The notes: generated by a model from the letters alone, not told the origin. Positions 47,681-57,169 are shown, counted from the first letter of the stretch. The stretch is 64,000 bases of DNA from Fusobacterium mortiferum ATCC 9817 (GCF_000158195.2 NZ_GL987994.1:430343-494342); one strand, 5' to 3'. Numbers and translations are program-made.

Positions 47681-48565
47681 ATGGAAAGTTTAGTAAAAAA
47701 AGTTGCAGCAATACATGATTTATCAGGATATGGAAGAGCATCATTAACGACAATTATACCAATTTTATCAAATATGAAAGTACAGGTTTGTCCAGTACCT
47801 ACTGCTATTTTATCTACACATACTGGAGGATTTGAAGGATATAGTTTTATAGATTTAACTGATTATATGCAAGAACATATTGCCCATTGGAAGAGATTAG
47901 ATTTAGAGTTTGATTGTATTTACTCTGGATTTTTAGGATCTCCTAAACAAATAGAAATAGTAGCAGATTTTATAGATTATTTTGGGAAAAAGTCTAAGTT
48001 TATAGTTGTTGATCCAGTAATGGGAGATAATGGGAAATTATATAGTACTATGGATAATGAAATGGTAGTAGGAATGAGAAATCTTATAAAAAAAGCTGAT
48101 ATAATAACACCTAATTTTACTGAAGTAATGTATTTATTAGGAAAAGAGTATGATAAAAATATAGATATAGAAAAAGTAAAAGAGTATTTAAAAGAATTAT
48201 CAAATATGGGACCTAAGATTGTAATAGCAACAAGTGTTCCAGAAATTGAAGAAAATAAGATGGATAAAAAAACAAGTGTGGTAGCATATGATAGAGAGAA
48301 TGATGTTTTTTGGAGAGTAAGTTGTAGATATATCCCAGCTTCATATCCTGGAACTGGAGATGCATATACAAGTGTAGTAATAGGAAGTTTACTTCAAGGT
48401 GATAGTTTACCAATGGCAATAGAAAGAGGAGTTCAATTTATAACACAATGTATAATGGCTAGTTATGGATTCAAATATCCTAAAAAAGAAGGGGTACTTT
48501 TGGAAAAAATGTTAGATGTTTTAAAAATGCCGATGATAGCCACAAATTATGAGATGTTAGAATAG
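47681..48565 (+). CDS. pdxY: Pyridoxal/pyridoxamine kinase (PdxY/PdxK family)
   Basis: Ribokinase-fold kinase phosphorylating B6 vitamers. Family landmarks: HDLSGYGRASLTTIIPILS (residues 12-30), PTAILSTHTGGFEGY, YSGFLGSPKQ, VDPVMGDNGKLYS, TPNFTEVMYLLG and the anion-hole/catalytic YPGTGDAYTSVV near residue 225. 294 aa. In this clade the enzymes may also phosphorylate hydroxymethylpyrimidine, which sequence cannot settle. GGAGG precedes the ATG; zupT follows by 11 bases. Confidence 0.9.
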   Translation: MESLVKKVAAIHDLSGYGRASLTTIIPILSNMKVQVCPVPTAILSTHTGGFEGYSFIDLTDYMQEHIAHWKRLDLEFDCIYSGFLGSPKQIEIVADFIDYFGKKSKFIVVDPVMGDNGKLYSTMDNEMVVGMRNLIKKADIITPNFTEVMYLLGKEYDKNIDIEKVKEYLKELSNMGPKIVIATSVPEIEENKMDKKTSVVAYDRENDVFWRVSCRYIPASYPGTGDAYTSVVIGSLLQGDSLPMAIERGVQFITQCIMASYGFKYPKKEGVLLEKMLDVLKMPMIATNYEMLE

Positions 48566-48575
48566 GAGGAAATCT

Positions 48576-49349
48576 ATGTTTGATGATAATAGTGTAAGGG
48601 CTTTGATTCTATCTTTTATAGCAGGAATGTCAACTTTAATAGGGACATTAGTTGTTTTTATTGTGAAACAGAGAAGTGAAAAATTAGTTAGTGCATCATT
48701 AGGGTTTGCTGGTGGAGTGATGATAAGTGTATCTTTTACTGATTTATTGCCCAACGCTAATGAGCTTTTGCAAAGTTATTCTGGAGAAAAAATAGGGATA
48801 ATTTTAAGTACAATATTTTTGTTACTTGGAATAGTTATAGCTGGAGGACTTGATAGATTTGTACCTCATATTGAGGAGCAGCAAGGGGAAGATTATAAGC
48901 ATCAAAATCTATTTAGAGTAGGATTTGTGTCAACTTTAGCTATAGGGTTACATAATTTTCCAGAAGGGATAGCTACATTTATGGCTGGTTATGATAACTT
49001 AGCATTGGGATTATCTATTACTTTAGCTATAGCTATGCACAATATACCTGAAGGAATTTCTGTGGCTATGCCAATCTATTTTTCTACTGGAAGTATAGGA
49101 AAAGCTTTTAAATATACTTTTTTATCTGGAATAGCTGAACCTATAGGAGCTCTTTTAGCTTTTTTAATTTTAAAACCTTATATAAATGATTTTTCACTTG
49201 GGGCAATTTTTTCAGTTATTTCAGGAATAATGTTATATATTGCAATAGAAGAGCTTATTCCAAGTTCAAGACAGTATGGATATATTAGGACAGCTCTTAT
49301 TTCTACTTTTATTGGAATAATTTTAATGCCACTTACTCATATATTATAA
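48576..49349 (+). CDS. zupT: ZIP family divalent-metal transporter (ZupT-like)
   Basis: Zinc/iron permease, 257 aa with eight predicted helices. Metal-site motifs HNFPEGIATF (helix 4, about residue 127) and HNIPEGISVAMPIY plus GIAEPIGA (helix 5) are the family signature. Starts with hydrophobic RALILSFIAGMSTLIG. AGGAGG upstream. Likely imports zinc or related cations across the inner membrane. The gene ends just before a bidirectional terminator. Confidence 0.93.
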   Translation: MFDDNSVRALILSFIAGMSTLIGTLVVFIVKQRSEKLVSASLGFAGGVMISVSFTDLLPNANELLQSYSGEKIGIILSTIFLLLGIVIAGGLDRFVPHIEEQQGEDYKHQNLFRVGFVSTLAIGLHNFPEGIATFMAGYDNLALGLSITLAIAMHNIPEGISVAMPIYFSTGSIGKAFKYTFLSGIAEPIGALLAFLILKPYINDFSLGAIFSVISGIMLYIAIEELIPSSRQYGYIRTALISTFIGIILMPLTHIL

Positions 49350-49356
49350 AATGATT

Positions 49357-49407
49357 AAAGGAGAAAGTTATCTTAATTAAAGTATAATTTCTCCTTTATT
49401 TTTTATT
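49357..49407. terminator. Bidirectional terminator
   Basis: AAAGGAGAAA pairs with TTTCTCCTTT, with a T run after it on the plus strand and A-rich sequence before it, serving zupT and the convergent small gene. Confidence 0.75.
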
Positions 49408-49618
49408 ATTTAGAATATTTATTTACAAAATCTGCAAAGCTTTGGAAAGTATAGATATTATTTTCTGGTTTTTCCAAAGATATTTTTTTGAAAAAGCACG
49501 AAGGTATTTCATTAAGCTGTAAACATTTTTTTACACATAGCTCACATCCTCTATCGTGATTAATAGGATTAAGTGGGCATTTGTGGTCAGTACAAGTACA
49601 AAATTCTTTTGCTGTCAT
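49406..49618 (-). CDS. Small Cys-rich protein (DUF6485-like)
   Basis: 70-aa protein with eight cysteines: CTCTDHKCPLNP, then GCELCVKKC and PSCFF. This CxC...C...CxxC...CFF layout resembles the DUF6485 family, probably a zinc- or Fe-S-binding fold. The C-terminal 25 residues are ordinary. SD AAGGAGTG upstream of ATG 49618. Function unknown. Confidence 0.75.
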   Translation of the reverse strand: MTAKEFCTCTDHKCPLNPINHDRGCELCVKKCLQLNEIPSCFFKKISLEKPENNIYTFQSFADFVNKYSK

Positions 49619-49765
49619 AAAAAATCACTCCTTAAAAGATATTAAAAAAGCTCAATTTTTCTATTTATAAGAAAATTTGAACTGGTAATAGTAAGTTAAA
49701 AATTGTTGTTTTACAGCTAGATTTTAGAATAAAGATATAAAAAAGTCAATAGCAAAAAATATTAT

Positions 49766-49779
49766 AAGTATGATATAAT
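49766..49779 (+). promoter_or_regulatory. Predicted extended -10 promoter of rapZ operon
   Basis: AAGTATGA directly before TATAAT (49774-49779); -35 not evident. Confidence 0.5.
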
Positions 49780-49817
49780 ATAAAAGAGGAAAGATTATAT
49801 AGAAGTCAGGTGAAGAG

Positions 49818-50675
49818 ATGAGTAAGAAAAAAATAGTAATTGTAACAGGGTTAAGTGGTAGTGGAAAAACAACAGCTTTAAATGTACTTGAAGATATGGG
49901 GTATTATACAGTAGATAATTTACCTTGTGAGATAGGTATTCCATTTATAAGTTCATCAATTGAAAAGATAGCTCTTGGTATGGATATACGTTCTTTTAAA
50001 AAAATAGAAGAGTTTACAAATTTTTTAAAAGACTTGAGAGGTAACCCAGATGTAATATGTTCAATTATATTTTTACAAGCATCTAAAGAAGTAATTTTAA
50101 ATAGATATAATCTTACTAGGAGAAGACACCCAGTAGAAGAGAAAACTTTACTTCAAAGTATTAGAAAAGAAAGAGAAATAATGGCAGATGTAAAGGAGTT
50201 GTCTACTGGAATAATTGATACAAGTTTTGATAAACCAAAAGAATTGACAGAAAAATTAAAAACAGTTTTAGGTTTAGATGTAGATATAAAAGATATAAAT
50301 ATTCATGTTCAATCTTTTGGATTTAAATATGGTATTCCTATTGATGTAGATTTAGTTTTTGATGTAAGATTTTTACCAAATCCTTATTATATAGATGAAT
50401 TAAAACCTAAAAGTGGGCTGGATAAAGAGGTATCTGATTATGTAATGAGTTTTGATATATCACAAGAATTTTTTAAAAAATTAATGGATATGTTTGATTT
50501 CTTAATACCTCATTATATAAAAGAGGGAAAGAAACATCTTACAATAGGAATAGGTTGCAGTGGAGGAAAGCATCGTTCTGTAACTTTTGCTGAGTTAATA
50601 TATAAAGAGTTATCAGAGATTGAGAATCTTAATGTCTATGTAAATCATAGAGAGAAAGAGAGAGGAAATTGGTAG
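49818..50675 (+). CDS. rapZ: RapZ/YvcJ P-loop nucleotide-binding protein
   Basis: Conserved bacterial protein (285 aa). In Escherichia coli RapZ guides small-RNA decay; in Bacillus YvcJ affects competence. Walker A is GLSGSGKTTALNVLEDMGY (residues 10-28), followed by TVDNLP. The C-terminal domain has QSFGFKYGIPIDVDLVFDVRFLPNP and IGIGCSGGKHRSV. No glmS-sRNA or yvcK neighbours are seen. SD AGGTGA/AAGAG upstream. The 3' end overlaps the uvrC start. Confidence 0.93.
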   Translation: MSKKKIVIVTGLSGSGKTTALNVLEDMGYYTVDNLPCEIGIPFISSSIEKIALGMDIRSFKKIEEFTNFLKDLRGNPDVICSIIFLQASKEVILNRYNLTRRRHPVEEKTLLQSIRKEREIMADVKELSTGIIDTSFDKPKELTEKLKTVLGLDVDIKDINIHVQSFGFKYGIPIDVDLVFDVRFLPNPYYIDELKPKSGLDKEVSDYVMSFDISQEFFKKLMDMFDFLIPHYIKEGKKHLTIGIGCSGGKHRSVTFAELIYKELSEIENLNVYVNHREKERGNW

Positions 50676-52465
50676 AAATTTTTGATATAAAAAAATTAGA
50701 TATTCCAGAAAATCCTGGGGTATATTTAATGAAAAAAAATAGTAAAGTTATCTATGTAGGAAAGGCTAAAAACTTAAAAAATAGAGTTTCTTCTTATTTT
50801 AACAGGGAACATGAAAGTGAAAAAACAAGGGAATTAGTAAAAAATATTGAGGATATAGAGTTTATAATTTGTAATAGTGAGCTGGATGCTTTAGTATTAG
50901 AAAATAATTTAATAAAAAAATATACACCTAAATATAATATTCTTTTGAAAGATGAAAAGACTTACCCATACATAAGGATAAGTAAAGAGAATTTTCCCAA
51001 TATAAAGATAATAAGAACAACAAAAGCTTTAGATACAAAATCAGGTCTTTATTTTGGACCTTATCCCTTTGGAGCTTGGAATTTAAAAAAGGCTCTAGTT
51101 AAAATTTTTAAAATACGAGATTGTGAAAGAGATATGAATAAGATATATCCTCGTCCATGTTTAAAATATTTTATGAAAATGTGTCCAGGTCCTTGTACAT
51201 ATAAGGATATTTTTTTAGAGTATAATGGACAGGTAGAGCGAGTAAAAAATCTTTTAAAAGGAAAAGAGAAAGAGGTAATAGCCTCCCTTAAAAAAGATAT
51301 GGAAAAAGCTGCTGAAGATATGAGATTTGAAGAAGCTATCAATTTGAGAGAGCAGATAAAAGAAGTAGAGAGTGCTGTTGTAAATCAAGTAACAGAGTAT
51401 GGGAAAGAGTTAGATGAAGATATTTTTCTTATGCAAAAAGAGGGGGAAAAGGTTTTTATCTGTGTTTTAAATGTTAGAGATGGAAAAATTCTTGGAAAGA
51501 TATCTACACATATTGATTTGAAAGATAAGATAGAGGGAAATTTAGAAGAAAATATAGTGACTGCTTTTTATTCTAAGCATCCAATACCTAAGAGTATAGT
51601 TTTTCAAGAAAAGATGGAAGATGAATTAAATCTTGTAAGAGAGATTTTAGAGTTACAAAGAGGAAAAAAAGTGGAATTTCACTTTCCTAAGATAAAAAGT
51701 AGAAGAAAAGAGCTTTTAGAAATGGGAGAGTTGAATATTTCTAGAGATATAGAGAGTTATTTTAAAAAGAAATCTGTAGTGGAAGAGGGGCTATATAAAA
51801 TATATACAGAGTTATCTTTAAAAAAATATCCAAGAAAGATAGAGTGTTTTGATATTTCAAATATTCAAGGAAAGGATGCTGTTGCTTCTATGAGTGTATC
51901 AGTAGAGGGAAGAGCATCTAAAAAGGATTATAGAAAATTTAAAATAACTTGCAAAGATACTCCAGATGATTTTGCTATGATGAGAGAGGTAATTACAAGA
52001 AGGTATAGTAAACTACCAGAGCATGAGTTTCCTGATATAGTTTTAATAGATGGAGGACTTGGACAGATAAATGCAGCTGGAGAGGTTTTTAAAGAGATAG
52101 GAAAAGATGGAATAGCTGAATTACTAAGTCTAGCCAAAAGAGATGAGGAGATATATAAATATGGAGAAGCTATCCCCTATTCATTTCCAAAGGAGTGGGA
52201 GGCTCTAAAAATTTTCCAAAGAGTTAGAGATGAAGCTCATAGATTTGGTATAACTTATCATAGAAAGCTTAGAAGTAAAAGAGTAATCTCTTCAGAGTTA
52301 GATAAGGTAGAAGGAGTAGGAGCAAAGAGAAGAGAGGTACTATTAAAAGAATTTGGCTCAGTAAAAAAAATACTGGAAGAAGATGTGGACTCTTTAGCTA
52401 GATTTGTACCTAGAAAAGTAGCAGAGAATATTTTAGATACCTTAAAAAATAATAAAGATACATAA
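50669..52465 (+). CDS. uvrC: Excinuclease ABC subunit C
   Basis: Dual-incision nuclease of nucleotide excision repair (598 aa). GIY-YIG domain at about residues 12-95 (ENPGVYLMKKNSKVIYVGKAKNLKNR in part: GVYLMKK, VIYVGKAK), Cys region RPCLKYFMKMCPGPC, UVR motif near 205, RNase-H-like endonuclease domain (ECFDISNIQGKDAV, DIVLIDGGLGQINA), and C-terminal helix-hairpin-helix (LDKVEGVGAKRR). Starts with TTG inside the 3' end of rapZ with AGAGGAAA as SD, so it is translationally coupled. Confidence 0.95.
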   Translation: MVEIFDIKKLDIPENPGVYLMKKNSKVIYVGKAKNLKNRVSSYFNREHESEKTRELVKNIEDIEFIICNSELDALVLENNLIKKYTPKYNILLKDEKTYPYIRISKENFPNIKIIRTTKALDTKSGLYFGPYPFGAWNLKKALVKIFKIRDCERDMNKIYPRPCLKYFMKMCPGPCTYKDIFLEYNGQVERVKNLLKGKEKEVIASLKKDMEKAAEDMRFEEAINLREQIKEVESAVVNQVTEYGKELDEDIFLMQKEGEKVFICVLNVRDGKILGKISTHIDLKDKIEGNLEENIVTAFYSKHPIPKSIVFQEKMEDELNLVREILELQRGKKVEFHFPKIKSRRKELLEMGELNISRDIESYFKKKSVVEEGLYKIYTELSLKKYPRKIECFDISNIQGKDAVASMSVSVEGRASKKDYRKFKITCKDTPDDFAMMREVITRRYSKLPEHEFPDIVLIDGGLGQINAAGEVFKEIGKDGIAELLSLAKRDEEIYKYGEAIPYSFPKEWEALKIFQRVRDEAHRFGITYHRKLRSKRVISSELDKVEGVGAKRREVLLKEFGSVKKILEEDVDSLARFVPRKVAENILDTLKNNKDT

Positions 52466-52481
52466 TTTTACAGGAGGAAGT

Positions 52482-53480
52482 ATGAAGAAAAAAGCACTAT
52501 TTCTATTAGCTTTAGTACTGCTTACTACAAGTTGTGGAAGTATTGTGGCAAGAAAAGATAAAAGCCAGATAGTGAAATTTGAAAATAGCAGAATAGTAGC
52601 TGATAGTTATGATATAACTTTTTATAACATATTATATCCAGAGAAACCGTATGATAAAGATAAATTTTATGAGCAATTTGATGTGTTGACTTCAAAGATG
52701 GTAGCTTATAATAAAGATATAAATTTAATTATCCCTTTAGAGTTATATAAGGATTTATTAAATTTACAAAAAAGAGAGGTAAGAGAGGGAGAAAAAATCT
52801 ATTATAAACAAGCTTACTCACTAACTGAAGAGGAAAAAGAATTTATTGATAGTAAAGTTGATGTAGAAACTCCTGATAATACAGGAAGTGTACAAAAATA
52901 TTTAAATAAGCAAGTAGCATATTGGTATGATTACTTGAAAAAACCTCAAGAGTATGATTCTAAAAAATATTACACTGAGTTAGATAAGGATAGAATAGTA
53001 GATGAGGTATTTGAAAATAGAAAATTTTTCTCAAATACAGTTTTTGCAGTAGCTAATGATTTAGTAGTAGGAGTAACTGAAGATGAATTAGAAGAGATAA
53101 AAGATTTACCTTACCCTCTTTATCTAAAAACTGATAGCATTCCAGTAGATAAACTTAAAGAGGTAAAATCTAAAATAATTCTAGTTGAAGGTAAAGTTGA
53201 AGACACTGTTATTCCAGAAAAAATTGTATTAATAGATAATTTAACAGTAGAAAATGTAAAAGATTATGAGATAACTACTAAGATATTAGATATAGATAAT
53301 CCTTTAAATTTAATACCAAACGTTGATGAGTATCAAGATTTAAAATTGAAAAATATTCAAAAATTCGATATAAAATATGTTCCAAATAGTGTTTTAAAAA
53401 AAGCTAGTGTAAGAAAGGAAGAGAGAAAGAGAGAGACTATTAACTTTGATAAAACACAAACTAATTGGAGGATAGAGTAA
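52482..53480 (+). CDS. Lipoprotein of unknown function
   Basis: 332-aa protein with a lipoprotein signal (MKKKALFLLALVLLTTSC, Cys at 18). The mature part is charged, with no recognised domain. The second half has a repeated beta-like pattern (KSKIILVEGKVEDTVIPEKIVLIDN). AGGAGG precedes the ATG. Its stop overlaps the start of the phosphatase gene (TAATG), so the two are probably translated together and may function together. Confidence 0.8.
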   Translation: MKKKALFLLALVLLTTSCGSIVARKDKSQIVKFENSRIVADSYDITFYNILYPEKPYDKDKFYEQFDVLTSKMVAYNKDINLIIPLELYKDLLNLQKREVREGEKIYYKQAYSLTEEEKEFIDSKVDVETPDNTGSVQKYLNKQVAYWYDYLKKPQEYDSKKYYTELDKDRIVDEVFENRKFFSNTVFAVANDLVVGVTEDELEEIKDLPYPLYLKTDSIPVDKLKEVKSKIILVEGKVEDTVIPEKIVLIDNLTVENVKDYEITTKILDIDNPLNLIPNVDEYQDLKLKNIQKFDIKYVPNSVLKKASVRKEERKRETINFDKTQTNWRIE

Positions 53481-54991
53481 TGATATACTTTATTTTTATA
53501 CTTGCTATAGGGTTGATGCTGTATTATTCTAAGAAAAAAGAGGAAGAGATGACAGAAGCAATGATGACTATCCTTACAAGTATCAGGAATAAAAAACAGC
53601 TAGAAGATGTTCCAGAAATCTTAAAAGAAGAGTATGAAGATACAATAAAAAATGTTATAAAGCAAGATTTAGAATTGGAAAATTCTATTGGAGAGTTGAG
53701 AGAGTACAGAAAAGAATTAGAGGAAACTTACAACTCTTTGGTACAAAAATCTACTCAGTTAGAATATAGTAACCAAATACTAGAGAGAAGGGTAGAAAAT
53801 CTATCTAATTTAAACTCTTTATCAAGAGCTGTACTTTCAGTGTTGGATTTAGATAATATTATAAATATTATATTAGATGCTTATTTTGTGCTTACAGGAG
53901 CAAAAAGGATATCTCTATACCTTTGGGAAGCTGAAGGGCTTATCAATAAAAAAACAAAGGGAGAGTGTAATTTTAAAGAGAATCTACTTTTTTCTGAAGA
54001 GGAGATAAAGGAGTTCACTAAAAAAGATTACCAAGAGATGTATGAGAAACTATCTAAAAAATTTATATTGGCGGATAATGAAGTGATAGTAATATCCCCT
54101 CTAGTAGTAAAAGAGAAACAACTAGGAGTTATCTATGTAATAGAGGATAAGAATAAATTGATTGATTTAGATGAGGAGACTATATCAGCTCTAGTTATTC
54201 AAGTCTCTATTGCTATCAATAATGCTCAAATATATTCTGAACTTATTGTAAAAGAGAGAATGTCTAACGAACTTGATGTTGCCTCAAGAATTCAAAAGAA
54301 AATTCTACCAGCAGATGTAGATGAGATATTTGGTCTTGAGATAGCTCAATATTTTGAACCTGCTAAGGAGATAGGTGGAGATTACTATGACTACACAATC
54401 TTAGATGACAATGTTTTCTCTATTACGATAGCAGATGTAAGTGGTAAAGGAGTACCAGCAGCTTTCTTGATGGCATTAGGTAGGTCAGTACTGAAAACTC
54501 TTACTTTAACTGGAGATTTTGCTCCTAATGAAAACTTAAATGAATTAAATAAAATAATCTACTCAGATATAACTGAGGATATGTTTATAACTATGATGCA
54601 TAGTAAATATAATAAGGAAAATAAAACTCTTTATTACTCTAATGCTGGACACAATCCACTTGTAGTATATAGAGCAAGTACTGATAGTATAGAGTTACAC
54701 ACTGTAAAAGGTGTAGCAATAGGATTCTTAGAAGAATATAAATATAGACAAGGGGAGATTCAACTGAATAAAGGAGATATAGTTATATTCTATACCGATG
54801 GAATTACTGAAGCAGAAAATAGTAATAAAGAGATGTTTGGGTTAGAAAGATTAAAAGAGGTAATCTATAATAATAAAAATAAATCTCCAAAAGAGTTAAG
54901 AAAAGTTATTCTTGAATCAATAAATAGATTTAGAAAAGATTATGAACAGACAGACGATTTGACATTTGTAATATTGAAAAGCAATGTCTAA
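53480..54991 (+). CDS. GAF-domain PP2C/SpoIIE-type serine phosphatase
   Basis: 503-aa membrane-anchored phosphatase of the RsbU/SpoIIE class. One N-terminal helix (IYFIFILAIGLMLYY), a coiled coil (about residues 60-115), a GAF domain (about 115-265) and a C-terminal PP2C domain with GGDYYDYTILDDN, TIADVSGKGVPAAFLMA, YSNAGHNPLVVY, FYTDGITEAE and QTDDLTFVIL. Metal-binding acidic residues are intact. No anti-sigma factor or antagonist gene is adjacent. I start at ATG 53480 with GGAGG upstream; an earlier TTG (53465) covers the SD. Confidence 0.9.
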   Translation: MIYFIFILAIGLMLYYSKKKEEEMTEAMMTILTSIRNKKQLEDVPEILKEEYEDTIKNVIKQDLELENSIGELREYRKELEETYNSLVQKSTQLEYSNQILERRVENLSNLNSLSRAVLSVLDLDNIINIILDAYFVLTGAKRISLYLWEAEGLINKKTKGECNFKENLLFSEEEIKEFTKKDYQEMYEKLSKKFILADNEVIVISPLVVKEKQLGVIYVIEDKNKLIDLDEETISALVIQVSIAINNAQIYSELIVKERMSNELDVASRIQKKILPADVDEIFGLEIAQYFEPAKEIGGDYYDYTILDDNVFSITIADVSGKGVPAAFLMALGRSVLKTLTLTGDFAPNENLNELNKIIYSDITEDMFITMMHSKYNKENKTLYYSNAGHNPLVVYRASTDSIELHTVKGVAIGFLEEYKYRQGEIQLNKGDIVIFYTDGITEAENSNKEMFGLERLKEVIYNNKNKSPKELRKVILESINRFRKDYEQTDDLTFVILKSNV

Positions 54992-55005
54992 TAGAAAGGA
55001 CAGAT

Positions 55006-55914
55006 ATGAACGAGAGAATAAGTATAGGAGGACAAGCTGTAATAGAGGGAGTGATGATGAGAAGTCCAACTTGTATAGCTACAGCGGTTAGAAAGCCTTC
55101 TGGTGAAATTGTATATAAAAAGACGCCTATTTCAAAAAAGAAAGGGAAATTAGCAGAAATTCCTTTTATAAGAGGAGCTGTTATGCTTTTTGATGCTCTT
55201 GTTATGGGAATAAAAGAGCTTACATTTTCAGCAAATGAAGCTGAAGAAAAAGAAGAGGAACAAATCAGTCAAAAGGAAGCTATTTTGACTACAGTAGTTT
55301 CATTGGGATTAGGGATAGGACTATTTATAGTTTTACCTTCATTGATAGGAAGCTTTTTATTTTTAGATAATAAACTATATTCAAATCTTTTAGAAGCTGT
55401 ATTGAGATTACTGTTTTTTATTCTATATATTTGGCTTATATCTTTTTCAAAAGATGTGAGAAGAGTATATGAGTATCATGGAGCAGAGCATAAATCAATA
55501 TATGCTTATGAAAATAATATGGAGTTAACTCCTGAAAATGCTAAAAAGTTTACAACATTACACCCAAGATGTGGAACTAGTTTTTTACTTATAGTTATGT
55601 TGATAGCAATTATTGTATTTTCAACAATAGATTTTCTATTTCCAACACCAGCTACTGTGATAGGAAGAATAGCAATGAAAGTAGTTTTAAGAGTAATATT
55701 GATGCCTCTTATAGCTGGAATATCTTATGAGATTCAAAGATATAGTTCAAAGCACTTAGATAACTTTTGTATAAAGACTCTAGCTTTACCAGGGCTTTCA
55801 TTACAAAAGATAACAACTAAAGAACCAGACTTGAAACAACTGGAAGTTGCTATTGTGGCTATAAAAGCAGCACTAGGAGAGAACGTGGAAAACGCAAGAG
55901 AGGTAAGTAAATAA
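55006..55914 (+). CDS. DUF1385 membrane protein (YqhQ family)
   Basis: 302-aa protein of the DUF1385 family, function not established. N-terminal signature IGGQAVIEGVMMRSP (residues 7-21), followed by about four membrane segments (FIVLPSLIGSFLFL, LLFFILYIWLISF, LLIVMLIAIIVFSTI, ILMPLIAGISYEI). Conserved YHGAEHKSIYAYE and TLHPRCGTSF between helices resemble metal-binding or catalytic loops. AAGGACAG upstream. Last gene of the rapZ operon. Confidence 0.9.
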   Translation: MNERISIGGQAVIEGVMMRSPTCIATAVRKPSGEIVYKKTPISKKKGKLAEIPFIRGAVMLFDALVMGIKELTFSANEAEEKEEEQISQKEAILTTVVSLGLGIGLFIVLPSLIGSFLFLDNKLYSNLLEAVLRLLFFILYIWLISFSKDVRRVYEYHGAEHKSIYAYENNMELTPENAKKFTTLHPRCGTSFLLIVMLIAIIVFSTIDFLFPTPATVIGRIAMKVVLRVILMPLIAGISYEIQRYSSKHLDNFCIKTLALPGLSLQKITTKEPDLKQLEVAIVAIKAALGENVENAREVSK

Positions 55915-55917
55915 AAG

Positions 55918-55946
55918 TTGCAAATTTTGGTATACTATGATATAAT
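55918..55946 (+). promoter_or_regulatory. Predicted promoter of the Rrf2-family gene
   Basis: TTGCAA, exact 17-base spacer ending CTATGA, TATAAT. Close to consensus with an extended -10; overlaps the stop of the upstream gene by a few bases. Confidence 0.7.
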
Positions 55947-55978
55947 AACTCATATATTAAAAAATCAGGGAGATTGTT

Positions 55979-56410
55979 ATGAGGATTAAAAATGAAATTG
56001 AGTATGTAATCAGAATTCTACTTTATTTAACAAAATATGGAGAGAATAGAATAGTATCTTCAAATGAGATATCTGATGCTGAGGATATTCCACATCTATT
56101 TAGTTTAAGAATTTTAAAGAAATTAGAAAAAGCTAGTCTTGTAAAAATTTTTAAAGGAGCTAGAGGAGGATATCAATTAACTAAACCTAGCGAAGAAATA
56201 ACATTAAGAGATGCAGTAGAGACAATAGAACCAGTTATATGTATAAAAGATTGTGTAAATGACCCTGAGTCATGTTCTTTAAGAAAAGGAGAATGTGCTG
56301 TGCATAGAGCATTTAATGGAATTCAAAGAGAATTTATTAAAGCTTTAGAATCTCGTAACTTTAAAGAGCTAGCAGAAGAAACTTATCAAGAGTGTAAATA
56401 TAATAAATAG
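55979..56410 (+). CDS. Rrf2-family transcriptional regulator
   Basis: 143-aa winged-helix regulator of the IscR/NsrR/CymR class. N-terminal HTH with RIKNEIEYVIRILLYL and the wing FKGARGGYQLTKPSEEITLRD. Four cysteines follow in CIKDC, ESC and GEC (residues about 83-102), in the region that binds Fe-S clusters in IscR and NsrR, so it may sense iron, sulfur or redox state. GGGAG upstream. Transcribed with its own promoter and terminator; targets unknown. Confidence 0.9.
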   Translation: MRIKNEIEYVIRILLYLTKYGENRIVSSNEISDAEDIPHLFSLRILKKLEKASLVKIFKGARGGYQLTKPSEEITLRDAVETIEPVICIKDCVNDPESCSLRKGECAVHRAFNGIQREFIKALESRNFKELAEETYQECKYNK

Positions 56411-56417
56411 TATTTTA

Positions 56418-56449
56418 AAAGACAACTTTTTTAGGTTGTCTTTATTTTT
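56418..56449 (+). terminator. Rho-independent terminator
   Basis: AAAGACAAC, loop TTTTTTAG, GTTGTCTTT, then ATTTTT. Lies between the Rrf2 gene and sfsA, and its T run ends just before the sfsA SD. Confidence 0.85.
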
Positions 56450-56458
56450 AGGAGAAAT

Positions 56459-57163
56459 ATGAAAAAAATATATGATATAGGAAAAATAGAGATAGGAAAA
56501 TTTGTAGATAGACCTAATAGGTTTATAGCTGAAATAGAGATAAATAATAAGGTAGAAAAATGTCACGTACATGATTCTGGTAGAATAAGAGAGCTACTTT
56601 TTCAAGGAAATGAGGTAGGAGTAAAGAGAGCTACTAATCTAGAAAAAAGAAAGACAGCTTTTGATGTTATTTCTGCTTTGACTCAAGAAAAAGATGAAAG
56701 AGTATTAATAAACTCTTCTTTTCATAGATATATTTCAGAAAATATCTTAAAAGATTTTGATATTTCTCCTTTCGGAGAGGTAGATAGTATAAAAGCTGAG
56801 GTGAAAATAGGGGATAGTAGATTGGATTATCTTTTAGCTAGTGGAGATAAAAAGATATGGATAGAGGTAAAGGGAGTATCTCTTTCAGAAGATAAGGTAG
56901 CAAAATTTCCAGATGCTCCAAGCACAAGAGCTTGTAAGCATTTAAAAGAGTTGATAAAATTAAAAGAGAGTGGAGATAGAGCTGCTGTTATGTTATTGGT
57001 ATTTAGAGATTCTGATAAATTTAGACCTAAATATGAAACTGATGAGGAGTTTTCAAAGCTATTTTATGAAGCAAAATCTAAGGGAGTGGAAATATATCCT
57101 ATACAGTTGAGATTAGAAGATGGAGCTATATATTATATAGAAAAGAAGATAGAGATTATATAA
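56459..57163 (+). CDS. sfsA: SfsA family protein (putative nuclease-like)
   Basis: SfsA-family protein (234 aa), originally named for sugar fermentation stimulation. It has an N-terminal OB-fold-like domain and a C-terminal PD-(D/E)XK-like nuclease core. Visible: FVDRPNRFIAEIEIN (residues 15-29), HVHDSGRIRELL, DYLLASGDKKIWIEVKGVSL (the D...ExK pattern) and FPDAPSTRACKHL. TTAGGAG precedes the ATG. Physiological role unproven. Confidence 0.9.
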   Translation: MKKIYDIGKIEIGKFVDRPNRFIAEIEINNKVEKCHVHDSGRIRELLFQGNEVGVKRATNLEKRKTAFDVISALTQEKDERVLINSSFHRYISENILKDFDISPFGEVDSIKAEVKIGDSRLDYLLASGDKKIWIEVKGVSLSEDKVAKFPDAPSTRACKHLKELIKLKESGDRAAVMLLVFRDSDKFRPKYETDEEFSKLFYEAKSKGVEIYPIQLRLEDGAIYYIEKKIEII

Positions 57164-57169
57164 AATTTA

